Source: Neorhizobium petrolearium
GTDB lineage: Bacteria; Pseudomonadota; Alphaproteobacteria; Rhizobiales; Rhizobiaceae
Assembly (NCBI RefSeq): GCF_017873175.1
Contig: NZ_JAGGJW010000008.1
Coordinates: 124,001 to 188,000 of the forward strand
Reading direction: 5' to 3'
Length of the DNA stretch: 64,000 nucleotides
Each line of letters begins with the position of its first letter. Position 1 is the stretch's first letter. Shown here in pieces: positions 17,027 to 26,696 of this stretch. The translations under genes were made by a program, and so were the position numbers. The notes beneath the pieces are model-generated. The model had not been told where the DNA came from and ran no database searches. It saw only the letters and a program-made list of their open reading frames with translations.

Positions 17027-18241
17027 ATGGATTTCGAGGCATTTTTCAAGAGCGAACTGGACGGGCTTCACACGGAGGGTCGTTATCGGGTGTTCGCTGA
17101 TCTCGAACGGCATCGTGGCAATTTTCCGCGCGCCACACGCCACACTCCCGATGGCCCGAAGGAAGTAACCGTCTGGTGTTCCAACGACTATCTCGGCATG
17201 GGCCAGCATCCCGCCGTAATCGAGGCGATGAAGGAAGCCATCGATCACTGTGGCGCGGGTGCGGGAGGCACCCGGAATATTTCTGGAACGACGCACTACC
17301 ACGTTCTCCTCGAGCGCGAGCTTGCCGATCTGCATGGTAAGGAAGCGGGCCTGATCTTCAACTCGGGCTATATGTCGAATTGGGCAACGCTTGGTACGCT
17401 CGGCCAGAAGATCCCGGGACTGATCATTTTCTCCGATGCGCTGAACCATGCGTCGATGATCGAGGGCATCCGCTATGCCAAATGCGAACGGATGATCTGG
17501 AAGCACAACGATCTCGATGACTTGGAGGCGAAGCTCGCGGCCGCCGATCCGAGCGCGCCGAAGCTGATCGCCTTCGAATCCGTCTACTCGATGGACGGTG
17601 ATATTGCCCCGATCAAGGAAATCTGCGATCTGGCCGACAAATACGGAGCGATGACCTATCTCGATGAAGTGCATGCGGTCGGCATGTATGGCCCGCGTGG
17701 CGGCGGCATTGCCGAGCGCGAAGGCCTGATGGATCGGCTGACGGTCATCGAGGGGACGCTTGGCAAGGCGTTCGGTGTGATGGGTGGCTATATCGCTGCC
17801 TCCGCAGCACTTTGCGATTTCATTCGCTCTTTTGCCTCCGGCTTCATCTTTACGACGGCACTGCCGCCGACATTGGCTGCCGGTGCGCTCGCTTCGATCC
17901 GGCATCTGAAGGCAAGCCCCTTCGAGCGCGTCCGTCATCAGGATCGCGTTCGCAAGTTGCGCACCATGCTCGACCAGCGCGGCATTCCGCATATGCACAA
18001 TCCCAGCCATATCGTGCCGGTCATGGTCGGCGATGCTGCAAAGTGCAAATGGATTTCGGATATCCTGCTCGATACCTGCGACGTCTATGTCCAGCCGATC
18101 AACTACCCGACCGTGGCAAAGAAGACCGAACGCTTGCGAATCACTCCGACTCCGCTGCATTCGGATGCCGATATCGAGCATTTGGTCGGCTCGCTGCACC
18201 AGCTCTGGTCGCGTTGTGCGCTGGCAAGGCACGTCGCGTGA
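17027..18241 (+). CDS. hemA: 5-aminolevulinate synthase
   Basis: A 404-residue PLP enzyme condensing glycine with succinyl-CoA to 5-aminolevulinate, the first step of haem synthesis in alphaproteobacteria (Shemin pathway). The PLP lysine lies in EGTLGKAFG (K247), preceded by YLDEVHAVG with the cofactor-binding Asp. The glycine-rich [17 protein letters not shown] segment near residue 83 is diagnostic of ALAS against other alpha-oxoamine synthases. Length is normal. An FNR/FixK-type box lies upstream, suggesting oxygen control. It converges with dxr. Confidence 0.97.
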   Translation: MDFEAFFKSELDGLHTEGRYRVFADLERHRGNFPRATRHTPDGPKEVTVWCSNDYLGMGQHPAVIEAMKEAIDHCGAGAGGTRNISGTTHYHVLLERELADLHGKEAGLIFNSGYMSNWATLGTLGQKIPGLIIFSDALNHASMIEGIRYAKCERMIWKHNDLDDLEAKLAAADPSAPKLIAFESVYSMDGDIAPIKEICDLADKYGAMTYLDEVHAVGMYGPRGGGIAEREGLMDRLTVIEGTLGKAFGVMGGYIAASAALCDFIRSFASGFIFTTALPPTLAAGALASIRHLKASPFERVRHQDRVRKLRTMLDQRGIPHMHNPSHIVPVMVGDAAKCKWISDILLDTCDVYVQPINYPTVAKKTERLRITPTPLHSDADIEHLVGSLHQLWSRCALARHVA

Positions 18242-18264
18242 CAGGTCTGAAAATCGGATAAGCC

Positions 18265-18295
18265 AAATGGCCGCTTATGCGGCCATTTCATTTTT
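18265..18295. terminator. Shared terminator of hemA and dxr
   Basis: AAATGGCCGC (18265-18274), loop TTAT, GCGGCCATTT (18279-18288), then CATTTTT on the plus strand. It is a strong intrinsic terminator for hemA and overlaps the last codons of convergent dxr. Confidence 0.8.
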
Positions 18296-19462
18296 CGCGA
18301 TGATTTCGCCGGCCCGTCTGCGGGCTTCTGCATCCGCCGTGAAAACCTCGTCCATGGTCGTGGCTGCGCCGTAATCTGCCATGCTGTCCATCACCTGTTC
18401 GGTAATGTCGGCCATATTCAGGAAGCCGATGCGGCCGGCACAGAAGGCGTGGAAGGAGGTCTCTTCTGCTGCATTCATGGCTGCGCCCTGTACGCCGCCT
18501 CGTTCAAGCGCCGTTCGCGCGAGCCGCAGTGCCGGGAAGCGCACTTCGTCCGGGGCTTCGAAATCGAGACGTGCGAGTTTCGCAAAATCCAGCCGTTCGA
18601 CGTTGAGCTTTGGCCGGTTCGGATAAGTGAGCGCATAACCGATCGCGGTGCGCATGTCCGGGCAGCCGAGTTGGGCAAGCACCGAGCCGTCCGTGTACCC
18701 GACCATGGAATGGATGACCGATTGCGGATGGACGATCACCTCGATCTGGTCCGGCCTCAGATCGAAGAGGTGTTTCGCCTCGATCATCTCCAGCGCCTTG
18801 TTGAACATGGACGCACTGCCGATCGAGATCTTCAATCCCATCGACCAGTTAGGATGGGCACGGGCGGTCTCTACTGTAACGCCCGCCATCGCCTCACGTG
18901 TCCAGGTGCGGAACGGGCCGCCTGATGCAGTCAGAACGATGCGTTCCACGGCATGGTGCTGATCGTCTTCCAGCGACTGAAAGATCGCGCTGTGCTCGCT
19001 GTCGACCGGAATCAGCCGCCCGCCGCCTTCGGCAACCGCGTTGATGAAAAGCTCACCGGCGGAGACCAGGCACTCCTTGTTGGCAAGGGCGATATCGGCG
19101 CCTCGTTGTGCGGCGGCCAGCGTCGGTGCGAGCCCCGCAGTGCCGACGATTGCCGCCATGACCCAGTCAGAATCCCGCGCGCCCGCCTCGATCAGTGCGT
19201 CGCGTCCGGCGGCCACTTCAATGTCGCTGCCCGCAAGCGCGTCCTTCAGAGCAGAATATTGAGCGTCATCGGCAGTGACAGCCAGGCTCGCGCCGCACGC
19301 CTTCGCCTGCTCGGCCAGGAGGGCGATATTGGCATTGCCGGTGATCGCGACGACGTCAAAAGCCTCTCGGCCGCCGAGCTGATCCACGACATCGAGCGTG
19401 TTGACGCCGATCGAGCCCGTAGAGCCGAGAATGCTGATGCGGCGTTTGCCGGTATCGGCCAT
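18275..19462 (-). CDS. dxr: 1-deoxy-D-xylulose-5-phosphate reductoisomerase
   Basis: A 395-residue DXR, second enzyme of the MEP isoprenoid pathway, converting DXP to MEP with NADPH. The N-terminus ISILGSTGSIGVNTLDVV is the NADPH motif; metal and substrate residues sit in NKECLVSAG and VDSEHSAIFQ. The start is ATG 19462 (MADTGKRR) after GGAAG; an upstream in-frame extension of 25 residues has no good ribosome binding site. In the conserved stretch usually read KIS[VI]DSA[ST]M this protein has KISIGSASM, replacing the Asp next to the substrate-binding Ser by Gly. The gene is convergent to hemA. Confidence 0.95.
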   Translation of the reverse strand: MADTGKRRISILGSTGSIGVNTLDVVDQLGGREAFDVVAITGNANIALLAEQAKACGASLAVTADDAQYSALKDALAGSDIEVAAGRDALIEAGARDSDWVMAAIVGTAGLAPTLAAAQRGADIALANKECLVSAGELFINAVAEGGGRLIPVDSEHSAIFQSLEDDQHHAVERIVLTASGGPFRTWTREAMAGVTVETARAHPNWSMGLKISIGSASMFNKALEMIEAKHLFDLRPDQIEVIVHPQSVIHSMVGYTDGSVLAQLGCPDMRTAIGYALTYPNRPKLNVERLDFAKLARLDFEAPDEVRFPALRLARTALERGGVQGAAMNAAEETSFHAFCAGRIGFLNMADITEQVMDSMADYGAATTMDEVFTADAEARRRAGEIIAKNEMAA

Positions 19463-19590
19463 GATATCTTCCGTTTCATAAAGCTGCCGCAGGTCTACAA
19501 GCGAAAGTCGCAGCTCACAAGGCTTGAATTTCATCACGCTGCGACCAAGTGCTGCTTGATCCGGGAAATGGCTTCAAGCGAAATAAGGTC

Positions 19591-20808
19591 ATGAGCGCGA
19601 CACAGGAAATAAAGACCACATGCGTGATCGCAGGAGCGGGGCCGGCTGGCCTGATGCTCGGTTATCTGCTGGCGCGGTCGGGCGTCGATGTCGTAGTGAT
19701 AGAGAAGCATGGCGATTTCCTGCGGGATTTTCGCGGCGACACGATTCACCCGTCGACCATGGAAGTGATGCAGGAACTCGGCCTCATCGACGAGCTCCTG
19801 AAACTGCCGCATACGCGGGCGCCGAAATTGTCCGCTGAAATGGCGGGCCGAACGATTACCATCGCCGATTTTTCACGCCTGCCGGTGAAGAACCGCTTTA
19901 TCGCCTTCATGCCGCAATGGGATTTCCTGAACTTTCTTGCAGCTCAAGCCCAGGGATATCCGAATTTCCGGCTGATCATGAATGCAAAGGTCACGGAGCT
20001 GTTGGAAGAGGGTAATCGGATTTCCGGCCTCGTGGCAGAAACGACCGAAGGCAATCTGCCCATCCATTCCAGGCTCGTTATAGGTGCAGACGGTCGGAAC
20101 TCGGTTGTGCGGGAGAAGGCGGAGCTTATCGTCGAAAGTTTCGGCATTCCGAGCGAGGTGGTCTGGATGAAGCTTTCGAAACAGCCAGGCGATCCAGACG
20201 AAGTGATGGGGCATGCCGGTCCGCGTCAGGGCTTCGTGCTGATCGATCGCGGTGACTATTGGCAATGCGGCTATGTCATTCGTAAGGGAACGCTTGCCGA
20301 AATCCGCGAGAAAGGTATCGAAACCTTTCGCCAGATGGTGATCGATGTTTCGCCGCTGCCGGCGGATCGCATACAGGAAATCCGTACATTCGACGATACG
20401 AGCCTGCTCACCGTCCGTATCGACAGACTGAAACAGTGGTGGCGACCGGGACTCATCTGCATCGGCGATGCGGCACATGCCATGTCGCCGATCGGCGGTG
20501 TCGGCGTCAACCTGGCAATCCAGGATGCCGTGGCGGCAGCCAACATCCTGGCGGCTCCGTTAGGGGAAAACCGCCTTTCCGATGCCGATCTGGCGGCCGT
20601 CGAAAAGCGCCGCAGCTTTCCGACCAAAGCGACACAGAAGCTGCAGCTGATGATGCGCAGCCGCCGCCGCGCCGATCAGGCGGATGAGCAGAGACGAAAA
20701 GGCCCGCCCGCCTTTATCCGCGGCATTGCTCGATGGCCAGTGCTTGCCCATCTGTCAGGACGCCTCATCGGCCTTGGCTTTCGGATGGAGCATGTAAGGC
20801 CGCGTTGA
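19591..20808 (+). CDS. FAD-dependent monooxygenase (PHBH/UbiH-like)
   Basis: A 405-residue group A flavin monooxygenase. It has the dinucleotide fold GAGPAGLMLGYLLARSG near the N-terminus, the GADGRNSVVRE (DG) motif near residue 160, and GDAAHAMSPIGGVGVNLAIQD near residue 290. These bind FAD and NAD(P)H for aromatic or polyketide hydroxylation; the substrate is not apparent. ATG 19591 follows AATAAGG. It is divergent from dxr (128 nt between starts) and convergent with the following lipoprotein gene, so no operon partner indicates its pathway. Confidence 0.9.
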   Translation: MSATQEIKTTCVIAGAGPAGLMLGYLLARSGVDVVVIEKHGDFLRDFRGDTIHPSTMEVMQELGLIDELLKLPHTRAPKLSAEMAGRTITIADFSRLPVKNRFIAFMPQWDFLNFLAAQAQGYPNFRLIMNAKVTELLEEGNRISGLVAETTEGNLPIHSRLVIGADGRNSVVREKAELIVESFGIPSEVVWMKLSKQPGDPDEVMGHAGPRQGFVLIDRGDYWQCGYVIRKGTLAEIREKGIETFRQMVIDVSPLPADRIQEIRTFDDTSLLTVRIDRLKQWWRPGLICIGDAAHAMSPIGGVGVNLAIQDAVAAANILAAPLGENRLSDADLAAVEKRRSFPTKATQKLQLMMRSRRRADQADEQRRKGPPAFIRGIARWPVLAHLSGRLIGLGFRMEHVRPR

Positions 20809-20813
20809 CGGGC

Positions 20814-21344
20814 CTATTTCTTGACGCCCATCACTTCGGCGCAGCGTGAGAGGCTGAAACCTTCGCCATCGGTATCTTTCGTCGCGCGCAGCATGCGGAT
20901 GATCTTGTCGGCGCCCGTTGTAATCTGCAGTTCGCAGAAGAGCTCCTCGGTGCGGGCCGGCGAGATCATCTGTGGCGCTGCGGGTTGAGCCGAAATGCCG
21001 AAGGACGAGGTTTTGGTGGTCGTGACGGTGCTGCCATCCGCCTTCTTCTGCGTTTCCGTCGTCGTGCGCGTAACCCGGTTCGCATCCTGTTTGGCGGGTT
21101 GCGGTGTCTGATACTGGGCCGGAATATAACGCGTCGTCTCGCCGCCGACCCAAGTATAGATCGTTCCGCCGTCATTCAGCGGGAAAGACGAAACGGGCGG
21201 CCCGTAATAGGTGAAGAAGGAATCGACCGGCTGGCCGATCCACTTGGACTGGATCGCCTGGTTGGCTTCTTCCGTCGTCGTACAGCCGACCATGATCATG
21301 GCCAGCACACCGAGTGCGGCCACGCAAGAAAAACGCGAATTCAT
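20814..21344 (-). CDS. Putative lipoprotein of unknown function
   Basis: A 176-residue protein with a lipoprotein signal peptide (MNSRFSCVAALGVLAMIMVGC, lipobox MVGC). The mature part begins with a conserved-looking WIGQPVDSFFTYYGPPV segment, which resembles small outer-membrane lipoprotein folds where a beta strand pairs with DGGTIYTWVGG. A Thr/Lys-rich low-complexity linker (about 90-115) precedes a C-terminal domain with two cysteines (ELFCEL, SRCAEVMG). The gene converges with the monooxygenase with only 5 nt between stops. I do not recognise a specific function. Confidence 0.75.
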   Translation of the reverse strand: MNSRFSCVAALGVLAMIMVGCTTTEEANQAIQSKWIGQPVDSFFTYYGPPVSSFPLNDGGTIYTWVGGETTRYIPAQYQTPQPAKQDANRVTRTTTETQKKADGSTVTTTKTSSFGISAQPAAPQMISPARTEELFCELQITTGADKIIRMLRATKDTDGEGFSLSRCAEVMGVKK

Positions 21345-21493
21345 TGACTAGCCCCCGAAATATTCCGCCAGCTTCCCCTTAAAGTGGCGCATAACTTTCT
21401 ATGGCCAGCAAATCGGCGAGGCAATCGGGACGTTACCTGCCCGGGAAGATGTCCACAGCCACGGAAGCAAGCCTTGACTTGGCCCGACGCAGA

Positions 21494-22282
21494 TCACTTC
21501 CCGGCGGGGCGCAAGGACCACACTTCCGGCTGAGCCAGAGCCATCTGCCCTGCGGCGGACATGCTTGCAGGCTGGGGCCGTTGAATGGGAACCGGGGCAT
21601 CAAGCGGAAGCACGAGATCATCCCCTTCTGCCTGCGTGGCTGTTGCTCGGACATCGTTCACGGCCACCATGCTTGGCGAAGCGGCAAGATGCGGCGCGAA
21701 GGCGAGGATATATTCATCCGCCGGCTTTGGGGCAGGGGTCTGCAGCTCACCTTCGTCGTCGCGTTTCTCGTAGAACGCATTGCCACCGGCCACGGTCACA
21801 TAGTGCATGTTGCCGTAAGGGAATTTCAGCCCATCCTGATGGAAGAACATGGCTTCCTTCACTTCGGGATTTCGTTCGCCTCGAAGGATGGCGTCTGCAG
21901 CAGCATTCAGTTCAGGCGCCGTTTCTTCTTTCATCACGCGTGTCATCACGCCCGGCGCGAATTGCTTCTCTTGGGAAACGACGCCGCAAATCGTCTCCGG
22001 ATAAGCACCGGAAGTCAGGCGGTTCATCACCACGCTGCCGACGGCCATGAAGCCGTCTTTGCTGGACCGCTTAGATTCAAAATACATCGCCCGCTTCAAG
22101 CATTCGCGGTCAGTTGCGGTATAAGTGTACACCTGCTTGGTGCTATCAATCGAAGCGGTATTCGTCTTCACGGAATCCTTGGTGATTGACGATGTCGTCT
22201 GAGACGACGTGCAGCCGGCCAGAAGGGCGAATCCAACCAGGCAGGCTGCCCTTCGAAAAGGGGCGTAAGTGATCGCCGTCAT
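21494..22282 (-). CDS. SleB-like cell-wall hydrolase lipoprotein
   Basis: A 262-residue envelope protein. The N-terminus has a signal peptide with lipobox LLAGC (Cys about 24). A hydrolase_2 (SleB-type) domain follows from about residue 55: CLKRAMYFES with the conserved catalytic Glu, VGSVVMNRLTSGAYPETICGVV, then QEKQFAPGV and FPYGNMHYVTVAGGNAFYE. Such enzymes act on peptidoglycan (lytic transglycosylase or amidase type). The C-terminal about 70 residues are Pro/Ala-rich. I chose ATG 22282 because GGGGA precedes it. It is monocistronic. Confidence 0.85.
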   Translation of the reverse strand: MTAITYAPFRRAACLVGFALLAGCTSSQTTSSITKDSVKTNTASIDSTKQVYTYTATDRECLKRAMYFESKRSSKDGFMAVGSVVMNRLTSGAYPETICGVVSQEKQFAPGVMTRVMKEETAPELNAAADAILRGERNPEVKEAMFFHQDGLKFPYGNMHYVTVAGGNAFYEKRDDEGELQTPAPKPADEYILAFAPHLAASPSMVAVNDVRATATQAEGDDLVLPLDAPVPIQRPQPASMSAAGQMALAQPEVWSLRPAGK

Positions 22283-22526
22283 GATGTCCCCGCGATAAAA
22301 TTTCAAAAATCACCTCGGCGCGAAAAGAGGTACCTCAAGCGCCGCTTCGGATCAAACAAAATCTATAAAGGCCGCAAAGGTTAAGAAAATCATTCTGATA
22401 CTGGAGAAGTTGGCAAGCGGCAGCGCTCAGCCGAATCAAGTCGTGGAAGGACCAGTTCCCTGTCCCTATCCGTGCGTCTTATCCGACGAAGGCGAAGGTT
22501 CGCTCTTCAACAGCCCATGCTACCTG

Positions 22527-23375
22527 CTACCGAAGGCTCTTCATGTCGACCATATCCATGTCGGTGAAGGATTGATTGTCTCCTGCCATGCTCCAGATGA
22601 AGGCATAAGCAGAGGTGCCTGCGCCGCAATGAATGGACCATGGGGGGGAAAGGACAGCCTGCTCGCTTCTGACGATCAGATGCTCCGTGGCCTCGGGGCG
22701 CCCCATCAGGTGCACGACGAACGCGTTTTCCGGCAGGTCGAAATAGAGATAGGCTTCCATGCGGCGATCATGCAGATGGGCCGGGATCGTATTCCAGACG
22801 CTGCCGGTTTCGAGCCGCGTCAGTCCCATCAGGAGCTGGCAGGTCGGCAAGACCTTCGGATGGAGATACTGGTAAAGTTTGCGCTTGTTCGAGGTGGCGC
22901 CGTCCCCGAGATCGTTCTCGATCGCATCGCTCTTGGCAATAATCCGCGAGGGAAGTTTGGCATGGGCAAGGGCGCTATTGATGTAAAATTTTGCAGGTCT
23001 CGTCGGGTCGACGCTTTCGAAGACAATTTCCTGCTTTCCCTGGCCGAGATAAAGCCCGTCCATGGATTGGAGATCATAAGTCGTGCCATCGGCCATGACG
23101 CGGCCCGGGCCACCGATATTGATCAGACCGAGCTCACGGCGCTCCAGTAGATAGTCGGTCCCGACGAGCTTCGCCAGTTCGTCGCCGACGATCAGCCGGC
23201 CGTTCGTGGGCATGGCACCGGCAACCAGCATTCTATCATAATGGGTATAGACCGCCTGGAGGCTTCCGGGGACGAAAAGCGTCTCGATCAGGAAGTTTTC
23301 CCTGATCTCCGCGCCTGTCATGCGTTCGGACTGGCTGTAGTGGATTGCATGGCGCGTTTGAACGGTGGCGGTCAT
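22527..23375 (-). CDS. kduI: 5-keto-4-deoxyuronate isomerase (KduI)
   Basis: A 282-residue cupin enzyme that converts 4-deoxy-L-threo-5-hexosulose uronate, the product released from unsaturated uronyl sugars, into 3-deoxy-D-glycero-2,5-hexodiulosonate. The zinc site is visible in PAHLHDRRMEAYLYFDL (two His and Glu) and SIHCGAGTSAYAFIW (fourth His). It is the last gene of an eight-gene leftward uronate operon. The next pathway enzyme, KduD, is not encoded next to it, though SDR enzymes further along could substitute. Confidence 0.95.
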   Translation of the reverse strand: MTATVQTRHAIHYSQSERMTGAEIRENFLIETLFVPGSLQAVYTHYDRMLVAGAMPTNGRLIVGDELAKLVGTDYLLERRELGLINIGGPGRVMADGTTYDLQSMDGLYLGQGKQEIVFESVDPTRPAKFYINSALAHAKLPSRIIAKSDAIENDLGDGATSNKRKLYQYLHPKVLPTCQLLMGLTRLETGSVWNTIPAHLHDRRMEAYLYFDLPENAFVVHLMGRPEATEHLIVRSEQAVLSPPWSIHCGAGTSAYAFIWSMAGDNQSFTDMDMVDMKSLR

Positions 23376-23457
23376 GTCTTTTCCTTTCGTGTCGGGAGCT
23401 GCAGTCCAGCATGCTTACGGCTCTTTGATGAAGGCCTTTCCGCAGCTTTACGGGAAT

Positions 23458-25377
23458 CTACAGCTCGAGTGCGAATGCGGGTATCGGTGAACCTTTCATC
23501 CGAAAGAACTGCTCGAATTCATCGATTTCGGGGCAAGGTGGCGGGGCATGAAGCGCCGCCTCCGCATCATCGCCAACAGGCAGTGCCATAGCGGCGGTCG
23601 CCAATACCGTCGTACCTGCGGGAATGTCGCCGCGCAATTGCGGCAGCAGCGTCTTGGCATGGATCAGGTTCGTGTTGGCGATAGGGCTCATCGCAAGGCC
23701 GGCCCGCTGCGCACCCGGCGAAAGGTCAATGATGGCGCTGATATCGCTTCGGCCGTGCCATACCGCCCGGCCTTCCGAATGCTCAGCCCGATCGACATTG
23801 AAATCGGCACGCTCAATGGCAAAGCCACCCTCGGCGGTTTTCAGCGCGCGCGGCGTGGTGATCCGGTGAACGCGTATGTGCCATGGGTTTACGGGCAGAA
23901 GCCAAGTCTCGACGACCACGTCGCTCCAGGGACGCCAGCGCGAATAAAGCCGGTCGTCAGCGATCAATGCCTCGTCCAAAGTCTCCCGCATGCGAAAGTG
24001 TACGTCGTCGTCGGACAATCCAAGCATGCCGTCGAAGCTGGCGGCGGCAAACTGCCGGTCATCGGCTTCGATATTGAAGGCGTAGCGCGTCGAATAGACG
24101 AATTTCGAATATTTCTCGTTCGCCCCGCGCATCTTGTCGTGCTGCTGCCCGGACGACAGAATCACCACGTTGCCAGGCGTGTGCATGGCGACCATGCCCG
24201 GTTCCTTCAGCGGAATCGGCAGCGGAAACTCCGGTGCCGGCGCTTCTTCCGCAATCCAGAACGGATGATCGTCCGGCAATGCGAGGGGCAGGAAGAATTT
24301 GAGCGCCCAGTAAGGCGATCCAGCTGAATTGTAACTCTCGCTCATCAAGAGGTTCGGATAGCCATAGCCGATCGAGAGAACTCCATCGCGATCGGCGATC
24401 GGTTTGTCCGACCACCAGCGGATATGCCGCATGTAGTAGCCCTTGATCTCGCTCCAAGGCAGTGCCTCGACTCCGGAGAAGGCGAGTGCTCCCCAAAAGC
24501 CGCCGGCGGCAAATCGGTAGGTCTGACTGCGTCCGAAGGCGAGCGCTGCTCCATCCGGGCCAAACCAGTGGCGAATGTCGCTGGAAAAGGTTCGTGCGCG
24601 TTCCCGCAAACGGGTTTTGCGAGCCTCGTCGCCTTTCGCCAGAACCGAATAGATCAGGCCATAGAAGTGCATGGCAAAGGGAATGTAATGATCGACTCGG
24701 CGCACCGGTCCGTCGCGATACCAGCCGTTGCCGATGTCGAATGCCTCCAGTTCGTCGAGATAGGCCGTAGTTTTCGATCGGTCGAAGTGTACCCCGACCC
24801 GTTCAAGTCCAAGGTCGATCAAGACGCGAAAGAATTTCCAGTTGTTGTCGACGAACTCGTGCTCGCGGCCACTGATCAGATAGGCTGCAATCTTGTCCTT
24901 GTCTTTTGGGGCAAGCGGCTCCCAGATATGCTCCGGAACCATTGCGAGAGCAAAGCAGATGGCAGCCAGTTCCACCAGTCGCTGATTTCGATCGGCGACG
25001 TCGCCCCAATATTCCGGATGGGAGGGGTCCGTGCCATTGGCGAGGCCGCGTCGATACAGATCCCAGAACGGAAAAGTGCCGCCGCCGGCAACCAGGGGCA
25101 CAATTCCCCAGAGCGGTCTTGCAAAACCCTCCAGATCAGCAGCTGCTCGGTCGAAGATGGCGCCGGTTGCGCTCAGGCGTACGCGTGCACCACCTTCGGA
25201 AAAGTAAGGCAGGAGCGGCTTGAAGAGATCGATGACGGCCTTCGAAAGGTCGTCACGGGTCTTCAAGGGATTGCCGAAAAGGGGATTGGCCTGAGCGAGA
25301 TCGTAAATCACAAGCGATATCCAGGAATATGTCCAAAGAGAATTGACCGCGAGAGGAGCACTCCCGCGGTCAATCAT
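23458..25377 (-). CDS. DUF2264 family protein
   Basis: A 639-residue protein matching the DUF2264 family: N-terminal alpha/alpha-barrel-like half (WGIVPLVAGGG, DNNWKFFRVLIDLGLERVG, GWYRDGPVRRVDHYIPFAMHFYG) and a C-terminal beta-rich half. These resemble hydrolases or lyases of polysaccharide loci, with the repeated WYRDG motif as a likely sugar-binding site. No signal peptide, so cytoplasmic. It sits between the solute-binding protein and kduI in the operon, suggesting it trims the imported oligosaccharide. The biochemical activity is not established. Confidence 0.85.
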   Translation of the reverse strand: MIDRGSAPLAVNSLWTYSWISLVIYDLAQANPLFGNPLKTRDDLSKAVIDLFKPLLPYFSEGGARVRLSATGAIFDRAAADLEGFARPLWGIVPLVAGGGTFPFWDLYRRGLANGTDPSHPEYWGDVADRNQRLVELAAICFALAMVPEHIWEPLAPKDKDKIAAYLISGREHEFVDNNWKFFRVLIDLGLERVGVHFDRSKTTAYLDELEAFDIGNGWYRDGPVRRVDHYIPFAMHFYGLIYSVLAKGDEARKTRLRERARTFSSDIRHWFGPDGAALAFGRSQTYRFAAGGFWGALAFSGVEALPWSEIKGYYMRHIRWWSDKPIADRDGVLSIGYGYPNLLMSESYNSAGSPYWALKFFLPLALPDDHPFWIAEEAPAPEFPLPIPLKEPGMVAMHTPGNVVILSSGQQHDKMRGANEKYSKFVYSTRYAFNIEADDRQFAAASFDGMLGLSDDDVHFRMRETLDEALIADDRLYSRWRPWSDVVVETWLLPVNPWHIRVHRITTPRALKTAEGGFAIERADFNVDRAEHSEGRAVWHGRSDISAIIDLSPGAQRAGLAMSPIANTNLIHAKTLLPQLRGDIPAGTTVLATAAMALPVGDDAEAALHAPPPCPEIDEFEQFFRMKGSPIPAFALEL

Positions 25378-25385
25378 GGCAGGAG

Positions 25386-26666
25386 TTATTTGATCGCTTT
25401 CACGCCTTCCGTCATTTCCTTCAGGCCGTCATCGACAGAGATATTGTCCGTCATGATCGCGTCATGCGTACGGTTCAGCACGACCTCGATTTTTGCTGCG
25501 TTGGGGTTCACCGCCATTTCCAGGAAGGACTTGCCGGCTTTCAGTGCCGCCTTGCTGTTCGCATCCTGCGGGAAGCCGGGAACGGAAGCGATCTTTTCGC
25601 CGACATCGTCTGTGCGCTGGGCCGGAATGGTACCGGTGGACGCGATGATTGCCGCCCCCTCCGGCCCGGTGACGAACTTTATGAAATCAAGCGTCACTTC
25701 CTTGTGATCGGAATTCTCGTTAACGGCGAGGCCGGAGATTTGCGCTGCGGTGGTCCCGGCCGGCACGCCTTCCGGATGCGGATACTTCACGATGCCCCAA
25801 TTTTTGCTCTTGGATTCGCCCGACTTGACCTTGGCGATCTGCGTACCGATGAACCAGGTGCCCATCGGCAGCATGCCGATCGTTCCGTTGAAGAACAGAG
25901 CCGAATAGTGGGTGTTGGAGGTTTTCAACGACGCATAGGACGGGACCACACCTTCCTTCTGCAGGGCAAGCGCCCGCTCGTACCAGGGCTTGAGGAAGGC
26001 ATAATCGCCATCGACCAGCGTATGCTTGCCGTCCAGGATACCGGGCAGTTGGACCGTCGAGCGCCAGGTGTGGAAGAGGGCGCCATAGGTCTTGTTCGTG
26101 CCCATGCCGCCGGTGAGTTTGGTGGCGATCTGGTCGAACTGCGCCCAGGTCATGTCATTCGTCGGATAGGAGACGCCGGCTTTGTCGAAGATATCCTTGT
26201 TATAATAGACGACCCAGAAGTCGGACCGGAAGGGGAGGGCATAGATCTTGCCATCTACCGTCAGTTCCTCAATGAGACCGCCGAAGGGCCCCGCATCGAT
26301 CGTCTGCTCCTTCATGAAGCCGCTGAGGTCGCTGATCGAACCGGCGCGCACCAGGTTGGCATAACCGGGAACGTCCTTGACCGTGACGATGTCGATATCC
26401 TTCGATCCACCGGTCAACTGCGTTGAAATCATCTGCTGGTAGTCCTGCGAGCCGAGATCGACAGGCTCGAACTTGACGTTCGGATGTTTTTTCTCGTAAG
26501 CCTCGATCAAGGGCTTGTAGTAGGCGACCTTGTCCCAATCCCAGAGCGCCCATTTGAGTGTGACCGCGTCGGCCGACTGTGCGAGCGCGGAGCCCGCGGT
26601 CGTCGTGGCGAAAGCCAGTCCGGCCAAGGCAAGTTTCATTGTTCTCCCAAAATGATCCAAAGACAT
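25386..26666 (-). CDS. ABC transporter solute-binding protein, uronate locus
   Basis: A 426-residue periplasmic family 1 solute-binding protein for oligosaccharides. A Sec signal peptide ends at about residue 30 (ALAGLAFATTTAGSALAQ). The mature part starts VTLKWALWDWDKVAYYKPLIEAYEKK and keeps the usual GKIYALPF and YYNKDIFDKAG segments. It belongs to the importer formed with the two permeases and the ATPase upstream in the operon. Confidence 0.93.
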   Translation of the reverse strand: MSLDHFGRTMKLALAGLAFATTTAGSALAQSADAVTLKWALWDWDKVAYYKPLIEAYEKKHPNVKFEPVDLGSQDYQQMISTQLTGGSKDIDIVTVKDVPGYANLVRAGSISDLSGFMKEQTIDAGPFGGLIEELTVDGKIYALPFRSDFWVVYYNKDIFDKAGVSYPTNDMTWAQFDQIATKLTGGMGTNKTYGALFHTWRSTVQLPGILDGKHTLVDGDYAFLKPWYERALALQKEGVVPSYASLKTSNTHYSALFFNGTIGMLPMGTWFIGTQIAKVKSGESKSKNWGIVKYPHPEGVPAGTTAAQISGLAVNENSDHKEVTLDFIKFVTGPEGAAIIASTGTIPAQRTDDVGEKIASVPGFPQDANSKAALKAGKSFLEMAVNPNAAKIEVVLNRTHDAIMTDNISVDDGLKEMTEGVKAIK

Positions 26667-26696
26667 TCCGATTCTCCTTCCCTGAGTGTTTCTGGA

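Noticed and set aside
16910-18232. 440-codon open frame antisense to hemA
   Set aside because: Same GC-driven shadow; no ribosome binding site or motif, and hemA is clear on the other strand.
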